A stretch of DNA of 49,186 nt from the NCBI GenBank assembly GCA_026225565.1, contig JAMFTA010000035.1:1-49186 (forward strand). Direction: 5' to 3'. The notes below the pieces were generated by a model. It was given only the letters and a program-made list of their open reading frames with translations, was not told the origin of the DNA and made no database searches. The stretch comes from Caulobacter sp. (lineage in GTDB: Bacteria > Pseudomonadota > Alphaproteobacteria > Caulobacterales > Caulobacteraceae). The position numbers and the translations under genes were made by a program. This document shows, piece after piece, positions 16,148 to 24,155 of the stretch (the first letter of the stretch is position 1; each line of letters opens with the position of its first letter).

Positions 16148-17403
16148 GCGGCCAATCCCGCCGACAGTCGCCCCAGATACCAGTCGCAGAACTTCTCCAC
16201 CAAGCCTTCGGTATAGGGGGAATAGGGGCCGGGCTCATAGGCCGGACTGCGAATCCCTGCCTGGGAAATCTCCACCAGGTCCGCGTCCTGGCGATTGGTG
16301 GCGGCCCAGACGGCGGTGAGGTTCTCGATGTCGTAGTCCTCGCCCTCCACCGCCTCCTTGTGCACCAACCACTTGGTGCGGACCAGGGTCTGCTCGGGCC
16401 CGATGGGGATGGCGCAGAAGGTGACCACGTGGTCGCTCATGAAGTGGTGCCAGCTATTGGGCTGGGTCCAGAAGGACAGCCCCCCCGACTGCGGATCGTT
16501 GATGCCGCCGAGAAGCCGGCGCGAAGCCACCTTGGTGTCGAAGGTCTGGCTCTCGCCGTGCCGATCGATGGGCAGGCGCTCGGTGCGAAAGCCGGTGACC
16601 CGGTCGGCCAGATGCTCCAGCTCCCGCGACGGCAGGCCTCGCGCCTCCCAGCGCCCATGCAGATCGGTGACCATGGCGGCGTAGCGATCCGCCTGCTCTA
16701 GCTCGGTCTCGTCAAGCGTCTTGGGCGAGAAGCCGAAGCCGTAGGCGAACAGGGGAATGGTCAGCTCCGGATGGTTGCCCGAGCAGTGGTAGCATTCACG
16801 GTTGTTCTCCATGGTCAGCTTCCAATTGCAGTTCTCGATCAGATCCGCGGAGAAGGCGACCTTGGCGTCGGACAGGCTATGGGGGGCGAGGTAGGGCGAC
16901 ATGGCCGCATCCATGGCGGCGATATCCTCGGGCGGCCGATCGGCCAGGCAGATGAATAGCAAGCCAGCGACCGAGCGCAGATGCACGGGTTTGAGCCCCC
17001 GGCAGCTCATGTCGAAATCCTCGCCCATGTGGTTGGCGAACAGCAATTTTCCGTCCAGCCCATAGGTCCAGGCGTGATAGCGGCAGACCAGATTGCCAAC
17101 GGTCGCCTTAGGCTCCGACACCAGCCGCGCGCCGCGATGGCGACAGACATTGTGAAAGGCGCTGACCTGCATGTCGTCGTCGCGCACGATCACAACCGAG
17201 GTCTCGCCGATCTCCATCGTCATCACGTCGCCGGGCTCGGGCACGTCGGGCTCTACGCCCACATAGATCCAGTGGCGGCCGAAGATCAGCTCCAGGTCCG
17301 CCTTGAACACTTCAGGGCTGGTGTAGAAGGCCTGCTCCAGGCTGTGGCCGGGCTTGCGGCGCGCGATCAGCTCGGCAAGCGGCGGAGCGGCGGAATTCCA
17401 CAT
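16144..17403 (-). CDS. gbcA: Glycine betaine monooxygenase/demethylase, Rieske oxygenase subunit
   Basis: This enzyme demethylates glycine betaine to dimethylglycine, releasing formaldehyde. Its 419 residues contain a Rieske [2Fe-2S] site (NVCRHRGARL ... LVCRYHAWTYGL, near 90-120) and a mononuclear iron site in the catalytic domain (ENNRECYHCSGNHPEL, with two histidines). The family also contains stachydrine and carnitine oxygenases; the sarcosine and dimethylglycine genes alongside make glycine betaine the likely substrate. The ATG at 17403 (MWNSAAPP) follows an AGGA; a longer frame to 17724 would overlap soxB and has no family similarity. It is transcribed divergently from soxB. Confidence 0.93.
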   Translation of the reverse strand: MWNSAAPPLAELIARRKPGHSLEQAFYTSPEVFKADLELIFGRHWIYVGVEPDVPEPGDVMTMEIGETSVVIVRDDDMQVSAFHNVCRHRGARLVSEPKATVGNLVCRYHAWTYGLDGKLLFANHMGEDFDMSCRGLKPVHLRSVAGLLFICLADRPPEDIAAMDAAMSPYLAPHSLSDAKVAFSADLIENCNWKLTMENNRECYHCSGNHPELTIPLFAYGFGFSPKTLDETELEQADRYAAMVTDLHGRWEARGLPSRELEHLADRVTGFRTERLPIDRHGESQTFDTKVASRRLLGGINDPQSGGLSFWTQPNSWHHFMSDHVVTFCAIPIGPEQTLVRTKWLVHKEAVEGEDYDIENLTAVWAATNRQDADLVEISQAGIRSPAYEPGPYSPYTEGLVEKFCDWYLGRLSAGLAA

Positions 17404-17647
17404 GGCGGGCGGTCCTGGCGGGTGGGCGGAACGAGCGGCGGTAGTCTGACCGTGATCGCGCCCCCAAGCTTTCCCACAAACGACGAATGCTTGTCCAATT
17501 GCGACAGGCGGCGGGCCCGATCGCGGGCCGCTGGCGCGTCGCTTCAAAACAAGCCATGTCGTATTTCTTCCAGCGGGACGGCGTGCCGATACGCGGCGCC
17601 CACGACATTCCGGCCCATCATCGCCGCCATCGCAGTTCTGGATCGCC
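17404..17647. promoter_or_regulatory. Divergent gbcA / soxB promoter region
   Basis: This 244-bp gap must drive both halves of the demethylation pathway and is the best place to look for a GbdR site. The only symmetric element I can point to is TGTC-N7-GACA (17492-17506), which is weak. No clear sigma-70 pair was seen. Confidence 0.4.
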
Positions 17648-18901
17648 ATGCAGCCGTTCTCCGCATTCTCCCTGTTCCGGGAAGGCCTCAAGGGGCAGAA
17701 GGGTTGGACGCCCCAATGGCGCACGCCTGAGCCAAAGCCGGCCTATGACGCGGTGATCGTCGGCGGCGGCGGCCATGGGCTAGGCGCCGCCTACTACCTC
17801 GCCAAGGAACACGGCCTGACCAACATCGCGCTGCTGGAAAAGGGCTGGATCGGCGGCGGCAACACCGGGCGCAACACCACCATCATCCGCTCCAACTATC
17901 TGTTCGACGAGAGCGCCGCCCTCTACGACCACGCGCTGAAGCTCTGGGAGGGGCTGTCCCAGACCCTGAACTACAACGTCATGTTCTCTCAGCGCGGCGT
18001 CCTGATGCTGGCCCACACGGTGCACGACGTGCAGAGCTTTCAACGTCACATCCACGCCAACCGCGCCAATGGCGTCGACAACGAGTGGCTGACGCCGCAG
18101 GCTGCCAAGGCCTTCTGCCCGCCCCTGAACATCACCGCCAACATCCGCTACCCTGTGCTCGGCGGCGCCTTGCAGCGGCGCGGCGGCACAGCGCGCCACG
18201 ATGCGGTGGCCTGGGGCTACGCCCGCGCCGCCGACGCGCTCGGCGTGGATATCCTGCAAAACTGCGAGGTTGTCGGCATCCAGCGCGACATTAATGGCGC
18301 TGTCGAGGCGGTGGAGACCACTCGCGGCCCGATCCGCACCAAGAAGGTCGGGGTTTCCGCCGCGGGCCACACCAGCGTGGTGCTGGGCATGGCGGGGGTG
18401 CGCCTGCCGCTGGAGAGCTATCCCCTGCAGGCCCTGGTGTCAGAACCGATCAAGCCGGTATTTCCCTGCGTGGTCATGTCCAACACCGTCCACGCCTATA
18501 TCAGCCAGTCGGACAAGGGCGAGCTGGTCATCGGCGCCGGCACCGACGTCTACACATCCTACACCCAGCGCGGCGGGCTCCATATCAACAGCCATACGCT
18601 CGACGCCGTCTGCGAACTCTTCCCCCAGTTCCGCCGGATGCGGATGCTGCGCAACTGGGGCGGCATCGTCGATGTGACGCCGGATCGCTCGCCGATCATC
18701 GCCAAGACCCCCGTGCCGGGCCTCTATGTGAACTGCGGCTGGGGCACCGGCGGTTTCAAGGCCACGCCTGGCGCGGCGCACCTGTTGGCCTGGACCATGG
18801 CCAAGGACCAGCCCCACCCCATCAACGCCCCCTTCACCATCGAGCGCTTCCGCGACGGCCATTTGATCGACGAAGCCGCCGCCGCCGCCGTGGCGCACTG
18901 A
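17648..18901 (+). CDS. soxB: Sarcosine oxidase beta subunit
   Basis: This is the catalytic flavoprotein of heterotetrameric sarcosine oxidase, which oxidises sarcosine to glycine. Its 417 residues have an FAD-binding motif [19 protein letters not shown] (about 34-52) and the segment [12 protein letters not shown]184 there corresponds in context to the histidine that carries covalent FMN in characterised enzymes. The C-terminal motif [20 protein letters not shown] closes the FAD site. It is the first gene of soxB-soxD-soxA-soxG-sdaA-dimethylglycine dehydrogenase, transcribed away from gbcA. The ATG at 17648 has only a weak ribosome site (GGATCG). Confidence 0.95.
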   Translation: MQPFSAFSLFREGLKGQKGWTPQWRTPEPKPAYDAVIVGGGGHGLGAAYYLAKEHGLTNIALLEKGWIGGGNTGRNTTIIRSNYLFDESAALYDHALKLWEGLSQTLNYNVMFSQRGVLMLAHTVHDVQSFQRHIHANRANGVDNEWLTPQAAKAFCPPLNITANIRYPVLGGALQRRGGTARHDAVAWGYARAADALGVDILQNCEVVGIQRDINGAVEAVETTRGPIRTKKVGVSAAGHTSVVLGMAGVRLPLESYPLQALVSEPIKPVFPCVVMSNTVHAYISQSDKGELVIGAGTDVYTSYTQRGGLHINSHTLDAVCELFPQFRRMRMLRNWGGIVDVTPDRSPIIAKTPVPGLYVNCGWGTGGFKATPGAAHLLAWTMAKDQPHPINAPFTIERFRDGHLIDEAAAAAVAH

Positions 18902-18911
18902 GGGATCCTGG

Positions 18912-19211
18912 ATGCTGCTGATCCCCTGCCCCCACTGCGGCGACCGCCCCGAACTGGAATTCGTCTACGGCGGCCAGGCCCATATCGCCCGCCCCGCCGA
19001 TCCCAGCGCGCTGAGTGACCAGGCCTGGGCCGAATATCTCTACATGCGCGACAATCCAAAGGGGCCGCACGCCGAACGCTGGCGCCACACCCATGGCTGC
19101 GGACACTTCTTCAACCTGGTGCGCGACACTACGAGCGACATGATCCTCGCCAGCTATCGCACCGGCGAACCGCGCCCGACACTGGCCGCCGATCCGAAAG
19201 GCGCCGCATGA
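18912..19211 (+). CDS. soxD: Sarcosine oxidase delta subunit
   Basis: This small zinc-binding subunit (99 residues) belongs to heterotetrameric sarcosine oxidase. The sequence shows the expected metal ligands: C6 and C9 (IPCPHCG), then a histidine and C63 in RHTHGCGHFFN. The size and the WAEYLYMRDNPKGPHAERW segment match the family. It begins 10 bp after soxB with GAGGGAT upstream and overlaps soxA by 4 bp (ATGA), so the subunits are made from one message in order. Confidence 0.95.
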   Translation: MLLIPCPHCGDRPELEFVYGGQAHIARPADPSALSDQAWAEYLYMRDNPKGPHAERWRHTHGCGHFFNLVRDTTSDMILASYRTGEPRPTLAADPKGAA

Positions 19212-22200
19212 GCGCGCCCTATCGCACAGAGGCCGGTGGGCGGATCGACCGCAGCCGCACCCTGAACTTCACCTTCGACGGCGCGCGGATGCAGGGGGTG
19301 CAGGGCGACACCCTGGCCTCAGCGCTCTTGGCCAATGGCGTGCACCTGATGGGCCGCTCGTTCAAATATCATCGGCCGCGCGGCGTCTTGTCGGCCGGCA
19401 GCGATGAGCCCAACGCCCTGGTGGCCGTGCGCCGCGACGACGCCCGCTACACCCCAAACCTGCGCGCCACCGAGGTCGAACTCTACGAGGGGCTTCAAGC
19501 GGAAAGCCAGAACCGCTGGCCGAGCTTACGCCTGGACGTCGGGGCCTCGGCGCGGCTGTTGGCGCCCTTTTTGGCGGCGGGCTTCTACTACAAGACCTTC
19601 ATGTGGCCCCGCAAAGCCTGGGACCGGTTCTATGAGCCCTTCATCCGCGCAGCGGCGGGCCTGGGCAAGGCGCCAACGCAGGCCGATCCCGACCGCTACG
19701 CCAGTCGCTACGCTCACTGCGACGTCTTGGTTATCGGCTCCGGTCCCGCCGGCCTCGCCGCCGCCCTCACCGCCGCAGCGTCAGGCGCGCGGGTGATGCT
19801 GTGCGACGAGCAGGCGGAATTGGGCGGATCGCTGCTCACGGATCAGGGAGCGCTTATCGACGGCCAGCCGACGCACGCTTGGCTGGCGGACGCCCTTTCG
19901 ACCCTGGCCGCCCTGCCCAACGTCACCCTCCTGCCCCGCACCGCCGCCTTCGGCTACTTCGCCCACAACCTCATCGGCCTGAACCAACGCCTGACCGAGC
20001 ATCTGCCCACCGCGCAGGCCACGGGCGTGCGCGAGCGGATGTGGTCGGTGCGGGCGACCGAGGTGGCGATCTGCGCCGGCGCCCTGGAGCGGCCCCTGGT
20101 GTTTCCGGGCAACGACCGGCCCGGCGTGCTCCTGGCCGGGGCCGCGCGCACCTATCTGAACCGCTATGGCGTGACGCCCGGCCGGCGGGTCGCCATCGTC
20201 GCCGGTTGTGACGGCGCCTATCGAACCGCCCTAGATCTGCACGCCGCCGGGGTGACGCTCGCCGTCATCGCCGATGTGCGCCCCGCCGCCGATGGGCCCT
20301 TGCTGCGCGCCGCGCGAGCGGCGGGACTGATCGTGCGCGCCGGCATGACCGTCACCGGAACCGGCGGCGCACGTCGCGTGACCAGCGTCAGCCTCGCCCC
20401 TGTGCGGGCGGACGGAAGCGTTGGTGGGGTCAGTGAAACCATCCCCTGCGACGCCGTTCTGATGTCCGGCGGCTATACGCCTAGCGTCCACCTCTTTTCC
20501 CAGAGCCGTGGCAAGGTGGTGTGGGACGACGCCCTGAAGACCTACGTTCCGGGGGCCTCGGTCGAGCGGGAGCGGTCGGCCGGCGCCTGTCGCGGAAGCT
20601 TCGGCCTCGCCGCCGCCCTAGCGGATGGCGCCAACGCGGGGGCCGAGGCCGCCCGCGCCGCCGGGTTCGACGTCGCGCCCAAGACCTTCGCCGCCGAAGC
20701 GACCGAGGCCAGCGCCGACAGCGTGATCGGCGCCCTGCCGCAGCCGGCGTCGACCAAGACCGGCGAAGCCTTCGTCGATTGGCAGAACGACGTGACGGTG
20801 AAGGACCTGCATCTGGCTGCGCGCGAGGGTTTCCGCTCCATCGAGCACATCAAGCGCTACACCACCACCGGCATGGCTACGGACCAGGGCAAGACCTCCA
20901 ACCTCAATGCTCTGGGCGTGGTGTCCCATGCCCTGGGCGCGCCGATGGCCGAGATCGGTCTCACCACCTTCCGGATGCCCTATACGCCGGTAACCTTCGG
21001 GAGCCTGGCGGGCGTCTCCCGCGGCGACCTGTTCGAACCGGTGCGCGCCACCGCCATCCATGACTGGGCGGTGGAGCATGGCGCGGTTTTCGAGGATGTG
21101 GGCGCCTGGAAGCGCGCCCGCTATTTCCCGAAAGCAGGCGAGGACATGCACGCCGCCGTCGCCCGCGAGTGCCTGGCCGTGCGCTCCGCCTGCGGGATCT
21201 TCGACGCCTCGACGCTGGGCAAGATCGAGCTCATCGGCCCCGACGCCGCCGTCTTCATGAACCGCATGTACGTCAACGCTTGGACCAAGCTCAGCGTCGG
21301 CAAGTGCCGCTATGGCCTGCTCCTCGGCGAAGACGGCTTTATTGTGGACGACGGGGTGGTGGGGCGGATCGCTGAGGATCGCTTCCACATCACCACCACC
21401 ACCGGCGGCGCGGCCCGCGTCCTGGCCAAGATGGAAGACTATCTGCAGACCGAATGGCCCGAGCTGAAGGTCTGGGCCACATCCACCACCGAACAATGGG
21501 CGGTGATCGCCTTGCAAGGCCCCAAGGCGCGGCTGATCCTCGAAGGTCTGGTGGAGAGCGTCGACCTTTCGCCCGAGGCCCTGCCGCACATGAGCGTGGT
21601 CGAGGCGCGCATCTGCGGCGTGACCACCCGCCTGTTCCGCGTCAGCTTTTCCGGAGAGCTGGGTTTTGAGGTCAACGTGCCCGCCGAATATGGCCGGGCG
21701 GTGTGGGAGGCGATCTGGGCCGCCGGCCGGCCCCACGGCCTGCTCCCCTACGGCACCGAGGCCATGCACGTGCTGCGCGCTGAAAAGGGTTTCATCATCG
21801 TCGGCCAGGAGACCGACGGCACGGTGACTCCGGACGACGTCGGCCTCGGCTGGGCCATCGGCAAGGCCAAGCCCGATTTCGTCGGCAAGCGCTCCCTCGC
21901 CCGCCCCGCCATGTCGGCGCCCAATCGCAAGCAGTTGGTGGGGATTTTCACGGACGACCCGGCGCTAGTCTTGGAAGATGGGGTGCAGATCGTCGCCGCC
22001 CCCGGCCAGCCCACGCCTAAGCGCCTGATCGGTCACATCACCTCGTCCTACCCCAGCGCTGCGCTCGGCCGCTCCCTGGCTCTGGCCCTGGTGCAGGGCG
22101 GGCGGGCGCGGATGGGCGAGACGCTCTACGCGGCGACGGCGGAAGGCGACGTGCCGGTGCGGGTGACCGCGCCGGTCTTCTACGATCCGGATGGAGCGCG

Positions 22201-22213
22201 GGTGAATGGCTGA
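19208..22213 (+). CDS. soxA: Sarcosine oxidase alpha subunit
   Basis: This large subunit (1001 residues) binds NAD and tetrahydrofolate. It captures the formaldehyde from sarcosine demethylation as methylene-THF. In order it has a 2Fe-2S-ferredoxin-like fold at the N-terminus (about 12-95, RTLNFTFDGARMQGVQGDTLASALLANG, shown only in outline), a dinucleotide-binding domain from about 173 (CDVLVIGSGPAGLAAALTAA) and an aminomethyltransferase (GcvT-like) folate domain from about 600 to the end. The length is typical of the family. It overlaps soxD by 4 bp and soxG by 8 bp. Confidence 0.95.
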   Translation: MSAPYRTEAGGRIDRSRTLNFTFDGARMQGVQGDTLASALLANGVHLMGRSFKYHRPRGVLSAGSDEPNALVAVRRDDARYTPNLRATEVELYEGLQAESQNRWPSLRLDVGASARLLAPFLAAGFYYKTFMWPRKAWDRFYEPFIRAAAGLGKAPTQADPDRYASRYAHCDVLVIGSGPAGLAAALTAAASGARVMLCDEQAELGGSLLTDQGALIDGQPTHAWLADALSTLAALPNVTLLPRTAAFGYFAHNLIGLNQRLTEHLPTAQATGVRERMWSVRATEVAICAGALERPLVFPGNDRPGVLLAGAARTYLNRYGVTPGRRVAIVAGCDGAYRTALDLHAAGVTLAVIADVRPAADGPLLRAARAAGLIVRAGMTVTGTGGARRVTSVSLAPVRADGSVGGVSETIPCDAVLMSGGYTPSVHLFSQSRGKVVWDDALKTYVPGASVERERSAGACRGSFGLAAALADGANAGAEAARAAGFDVAPKTFAAEATEASADSVIGALPQPASTKTGEAFVDWQNDVTVKDLHLAAREGFRSIEHIKRYTTTGMATDQGKTSNLNALGVVSHALGAPMAEIGLTTFRMPYTPVTFGSLAGVSRGDLFEPVRATAIHDWAVEHGAVFEDVGAWKRARYFPKAGEDMHAAVARECLAVRSACGIFDASTLGKIELIGPDAAVFMNRMYVNAWTKLSVGKCRYGLLLGEDGFIVDDGVVGRIAEDRFHITTTTGGAARVLAKMEDYLQTEWPELKVWATSTTEQWAVIALQGPKARLILEGLVESVDLSPEALPHMSVVEARICGVTTRLFRVSFSGELGFEVNVPAEYGRAVWEAIWAAGRPHGLLPYGTEAMHVLRAEKGFIIVGQETDGTVTPDDVGLGWAIGKAKPDFVGKRSLARPAMSAPNRKQLVGIFTDDPALVLEDGVQIVAAPGQPTPKRLIGHITSSYPSAALGRSLALALVQGGRARMGETLYAATAEGDVPVRVTAPVFYDPDGARVNG

Positions 22214-22757
22214 CCTCACACCCCTGACCCGCGCCGCGCCGCCTGCGCCCAAGAGCCCTTGTCTCACCAACGCGCCGACAGCGGACCGCCTGCTGCTGCG
22301 CGGCGATCGGGAGGTGATGGCGGCGGCGGGCGCCGCGTTCGGCCTCACCCTGCCCACGCTCGCCTGTCGCGCCGTCGCAGTGGCGGATGTCGCCGCGCTC
22401 TGGCTCGGTCCCGACGAAGAGCTGCTCATCCTGGCGGACGGCGCGGCGCCCGCCGCCATGGTCCGCTTAGCCAACGCTCTGATCGGGCAGCCCCATTCGC
22501 TGGTGGACATCAGCCATCGCCAAACGGGGCTCGGCATCAGCGGCCCCCACGCCGAGGCCATGCTGGCCGTGGGCTGCCCGCTCGACCTGCACCTCTCCAA
22601 ATTCCCCATCGGCATGAACACGCGCACCGTCTTCGCCAAGACGGAGATCGTGCTCTGGCGCACCGGACCGGACGCCTTCCGCATCGAGGTCTGGCGCTCG
22701 TTTCGCGCCTATGTGCTAGGGCTGCTCGAAGAAGCCAGTCACGAGTTCACGCCCTGA
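22206..22757 (+). CDS. soxG: Sarcosine oxidase gamma subunit
   Basis: This is the fourth subunit of heterotetrameric sarcosine oxidase (183 residues). It has a GcvT/YgfZ-like fold; the segment SLVDISHRQTGLGISGPHAEAML, followed by a conserved LDLHLSKFPIGMNTRTVFAKTE region (outlined, not a single motif), is characteristic. The gene overlaps the end of soxA by 8 bp and ends in TGATG, sharing one base with the start codon of sdaA. Translation of the serine dehydratase is therefore likely coupled to the oxidase. Confidence 0.92.
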   Translation: MADLTPLTRAAPPAPKSPCLTNAPTADRLLLRGDREVMAAAGAAFGLTLPTLACRAVAVADVAALWLGPDEELLILADGAAPAAMVRLANALIGQPHSLVDISHRQTGLGISGPHAEAMLAVGCPLDLHLSKFPIGMNTRTVFAKTEIVLWRTGPDAFRIEVWRSFRAYVLGLLEEASHEFTP

Positions 22758-24124
22758 TGGTCAGCGCCTTTGAGATCTTCAAGATCGGCATAGGACCGTC
22801 TTCCTCGCACACGGTGGGGCCGATGAAGGCCGCCGCCGCCTTCGCCCACCGGCTGGCGCGGGACGGTCATCTGCCCGCCTTGCAAACAGTCCGCGTCGAG
22901 CTGTTCGGCTCCCTGGCCTGGACCGGCAAGGGTCACGGGACCGGGCGGGCGGTGATCCTCGGCCTCGCAGGCCTACGCCCCGAAACCCTCGATCCCGACC
23001 GGGCCGACGCGATCATCGCTGAAGCCGAGGCCGATCGCCGGCTGGAGATTGGCGATCGCTGGATCGCCTTCGATCCCCAAACCGACGTGGTGTTCGACGC
23101 CGTCTCCCCGGCGCCGGTTCATCCCAACACCCTAGCCTTCACCGCCCTTGGCGCGGACGGCGCGGTGCTGCAGAGCGAGCGCTGGTGCTCGGTCGGCGGC
23201 GGTTTCGTGGTGCTGGAATCTGACGTGGGTCTGGCTGAAGCGATCGACGGCGATCTGCCCTACCCCTTCCGCTCCGCCGCCGAACTGCTGCGCATCGGCG
23301 CCCGCGATGGCTTGAGTATCGCGCAGATCGTCCTGGCCAACGAATGCGCCCGCCTGCCGCTGGAGGCGGTGGAGGCGCGGCTGGACCAGATCGCGGCGGT
23401 GATGATGGCCTGCGTGGATCGCGGCGTCGCCACCCCCGGCGTCCTGCCAGGCGGGCTGGAGGTGCGCCGGCGCGCGCCGGCGCTTCTCGCCCGGCTGGAG
23501 GCGCAGCGGGGCAGCAACCAGCCGTCGCCCCATGAGATCATGGACCGGGTCAGCCTCTACGCCATCGCCGTCAACGAGGAGAACGCGGCGGGCGGGCGGG
23601 TGGTCACCGCCCCCACCAATGGCGCGGCGGGGGTGATCCCCGCCGTGCTGCGCTATCACCGCAACCTCTGGCCCCACATGGGCGCGGAGGGCGTGCGCAG
23701 TTTCCTGCTCACCGCCTCGGCCGTCGGCGCCCTCTTCAAGATGAACGCCTCGATCAGCGGAGCGGAGGTCGGTTGCCAGGGCGAGGTGGGCGTCGCCTCC
23801 TCCATGGCGGCGGCGGGGCTGGCGGCCCTGATGGGCGGCAGCAACGCGCAGATCGAGAACGCCGCCGAGATCGCCATGGAGCACCACCTGGGTATGACCT
23901 GCGATCCCATCGGCGGCCTGGTCCAGATCCCCTGTATCGAGCGCAACGCCTTTGGCGCCATCAAGGCGATCAACGCCGCCTCCCTGGCCCTCAGCGGCGA
24001 CGGCTCTCACCACGTGTCGCTGGACAAGGTGATCGCCACCATGCGGCGCACCGGCGAAGACATGAAGTCCCAATACAAGGAGACCTCCTTGGGAGGCCTC
24101 GCCGTGAACTTCATCGAATGCTGA
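22757..24124 (+). CDS. sdaA: L-serine ammonia-lyase (single-chain, iron-sulfur)
   Basis: This enzyme deaminates L-serine to pyruvate and ammonia. It is the exit of the pathway, because glycine made by sarcosine oxidase becomes serine through GlyA. The 455 residues contain the beta domain ([21 protein letters not shown] at the start) and the catalytic alpha domain. The three cysteines expected to hold the [4Fe-4S] cluster are visible in [15 protein letters not shown] and IPCIERN. The ATG at 22757 overlaps the soxG stop by one base. The last residue but one region ([12 protein letters not shown]) is the usual C-terminal tail. Placement inside a sarcosine operon ties it to betaine use rather than general serine turnover. 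Confidence 0.95.
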   Translation: MVSAFEIFKIGIGPSSSHTVGPMKAAAAFAHRLARDGHLPALQTVRVELFGSLAWTGKGHGTGRAVILGLAGLRPETLDPDRADAIIAEAEADRRLEIGDRWIAFDPQTDVVFDAVSPAPVHPNTLAFTALGADGAVLQSERWCSVGGGFVVLESDVGLAEAIDGDLPYPFRSAAELLRIGARDGLSIAQIVLANECARLPLEAVEARLDQIAAVMMACVDRGVATPGVLPGGLEVRRRAPALLARLEAQRGSNQPSPHEIMDRVSLYAIAVNEENAAGGRVVTAPTNGAAGVIPAVLRYHRNLWPHMGAEGVRSFLLTASAVGALFKMNASISGAEVGCQGEVGVASSMAAAGLAALMGGSNAQIENAAEIAMEHHLGMTCDPIGGLVQIPCIERNAFGAIKAINAASLALSGDGSHHVSLDKVIATMRRTGEDMKSQYKETSLGGLAVNFIEC

Positions 24125-24155
24125 CCCCCCACTTTTCCCGCCCCTGGATCGCCCC

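Noticed and set aside
16144-17724. Long version of gbcA starting at 17724
   Set aside because: It would overlap soxB and adds about 107 residues with no family similarity; ATG at 17403 has a ribosome site.
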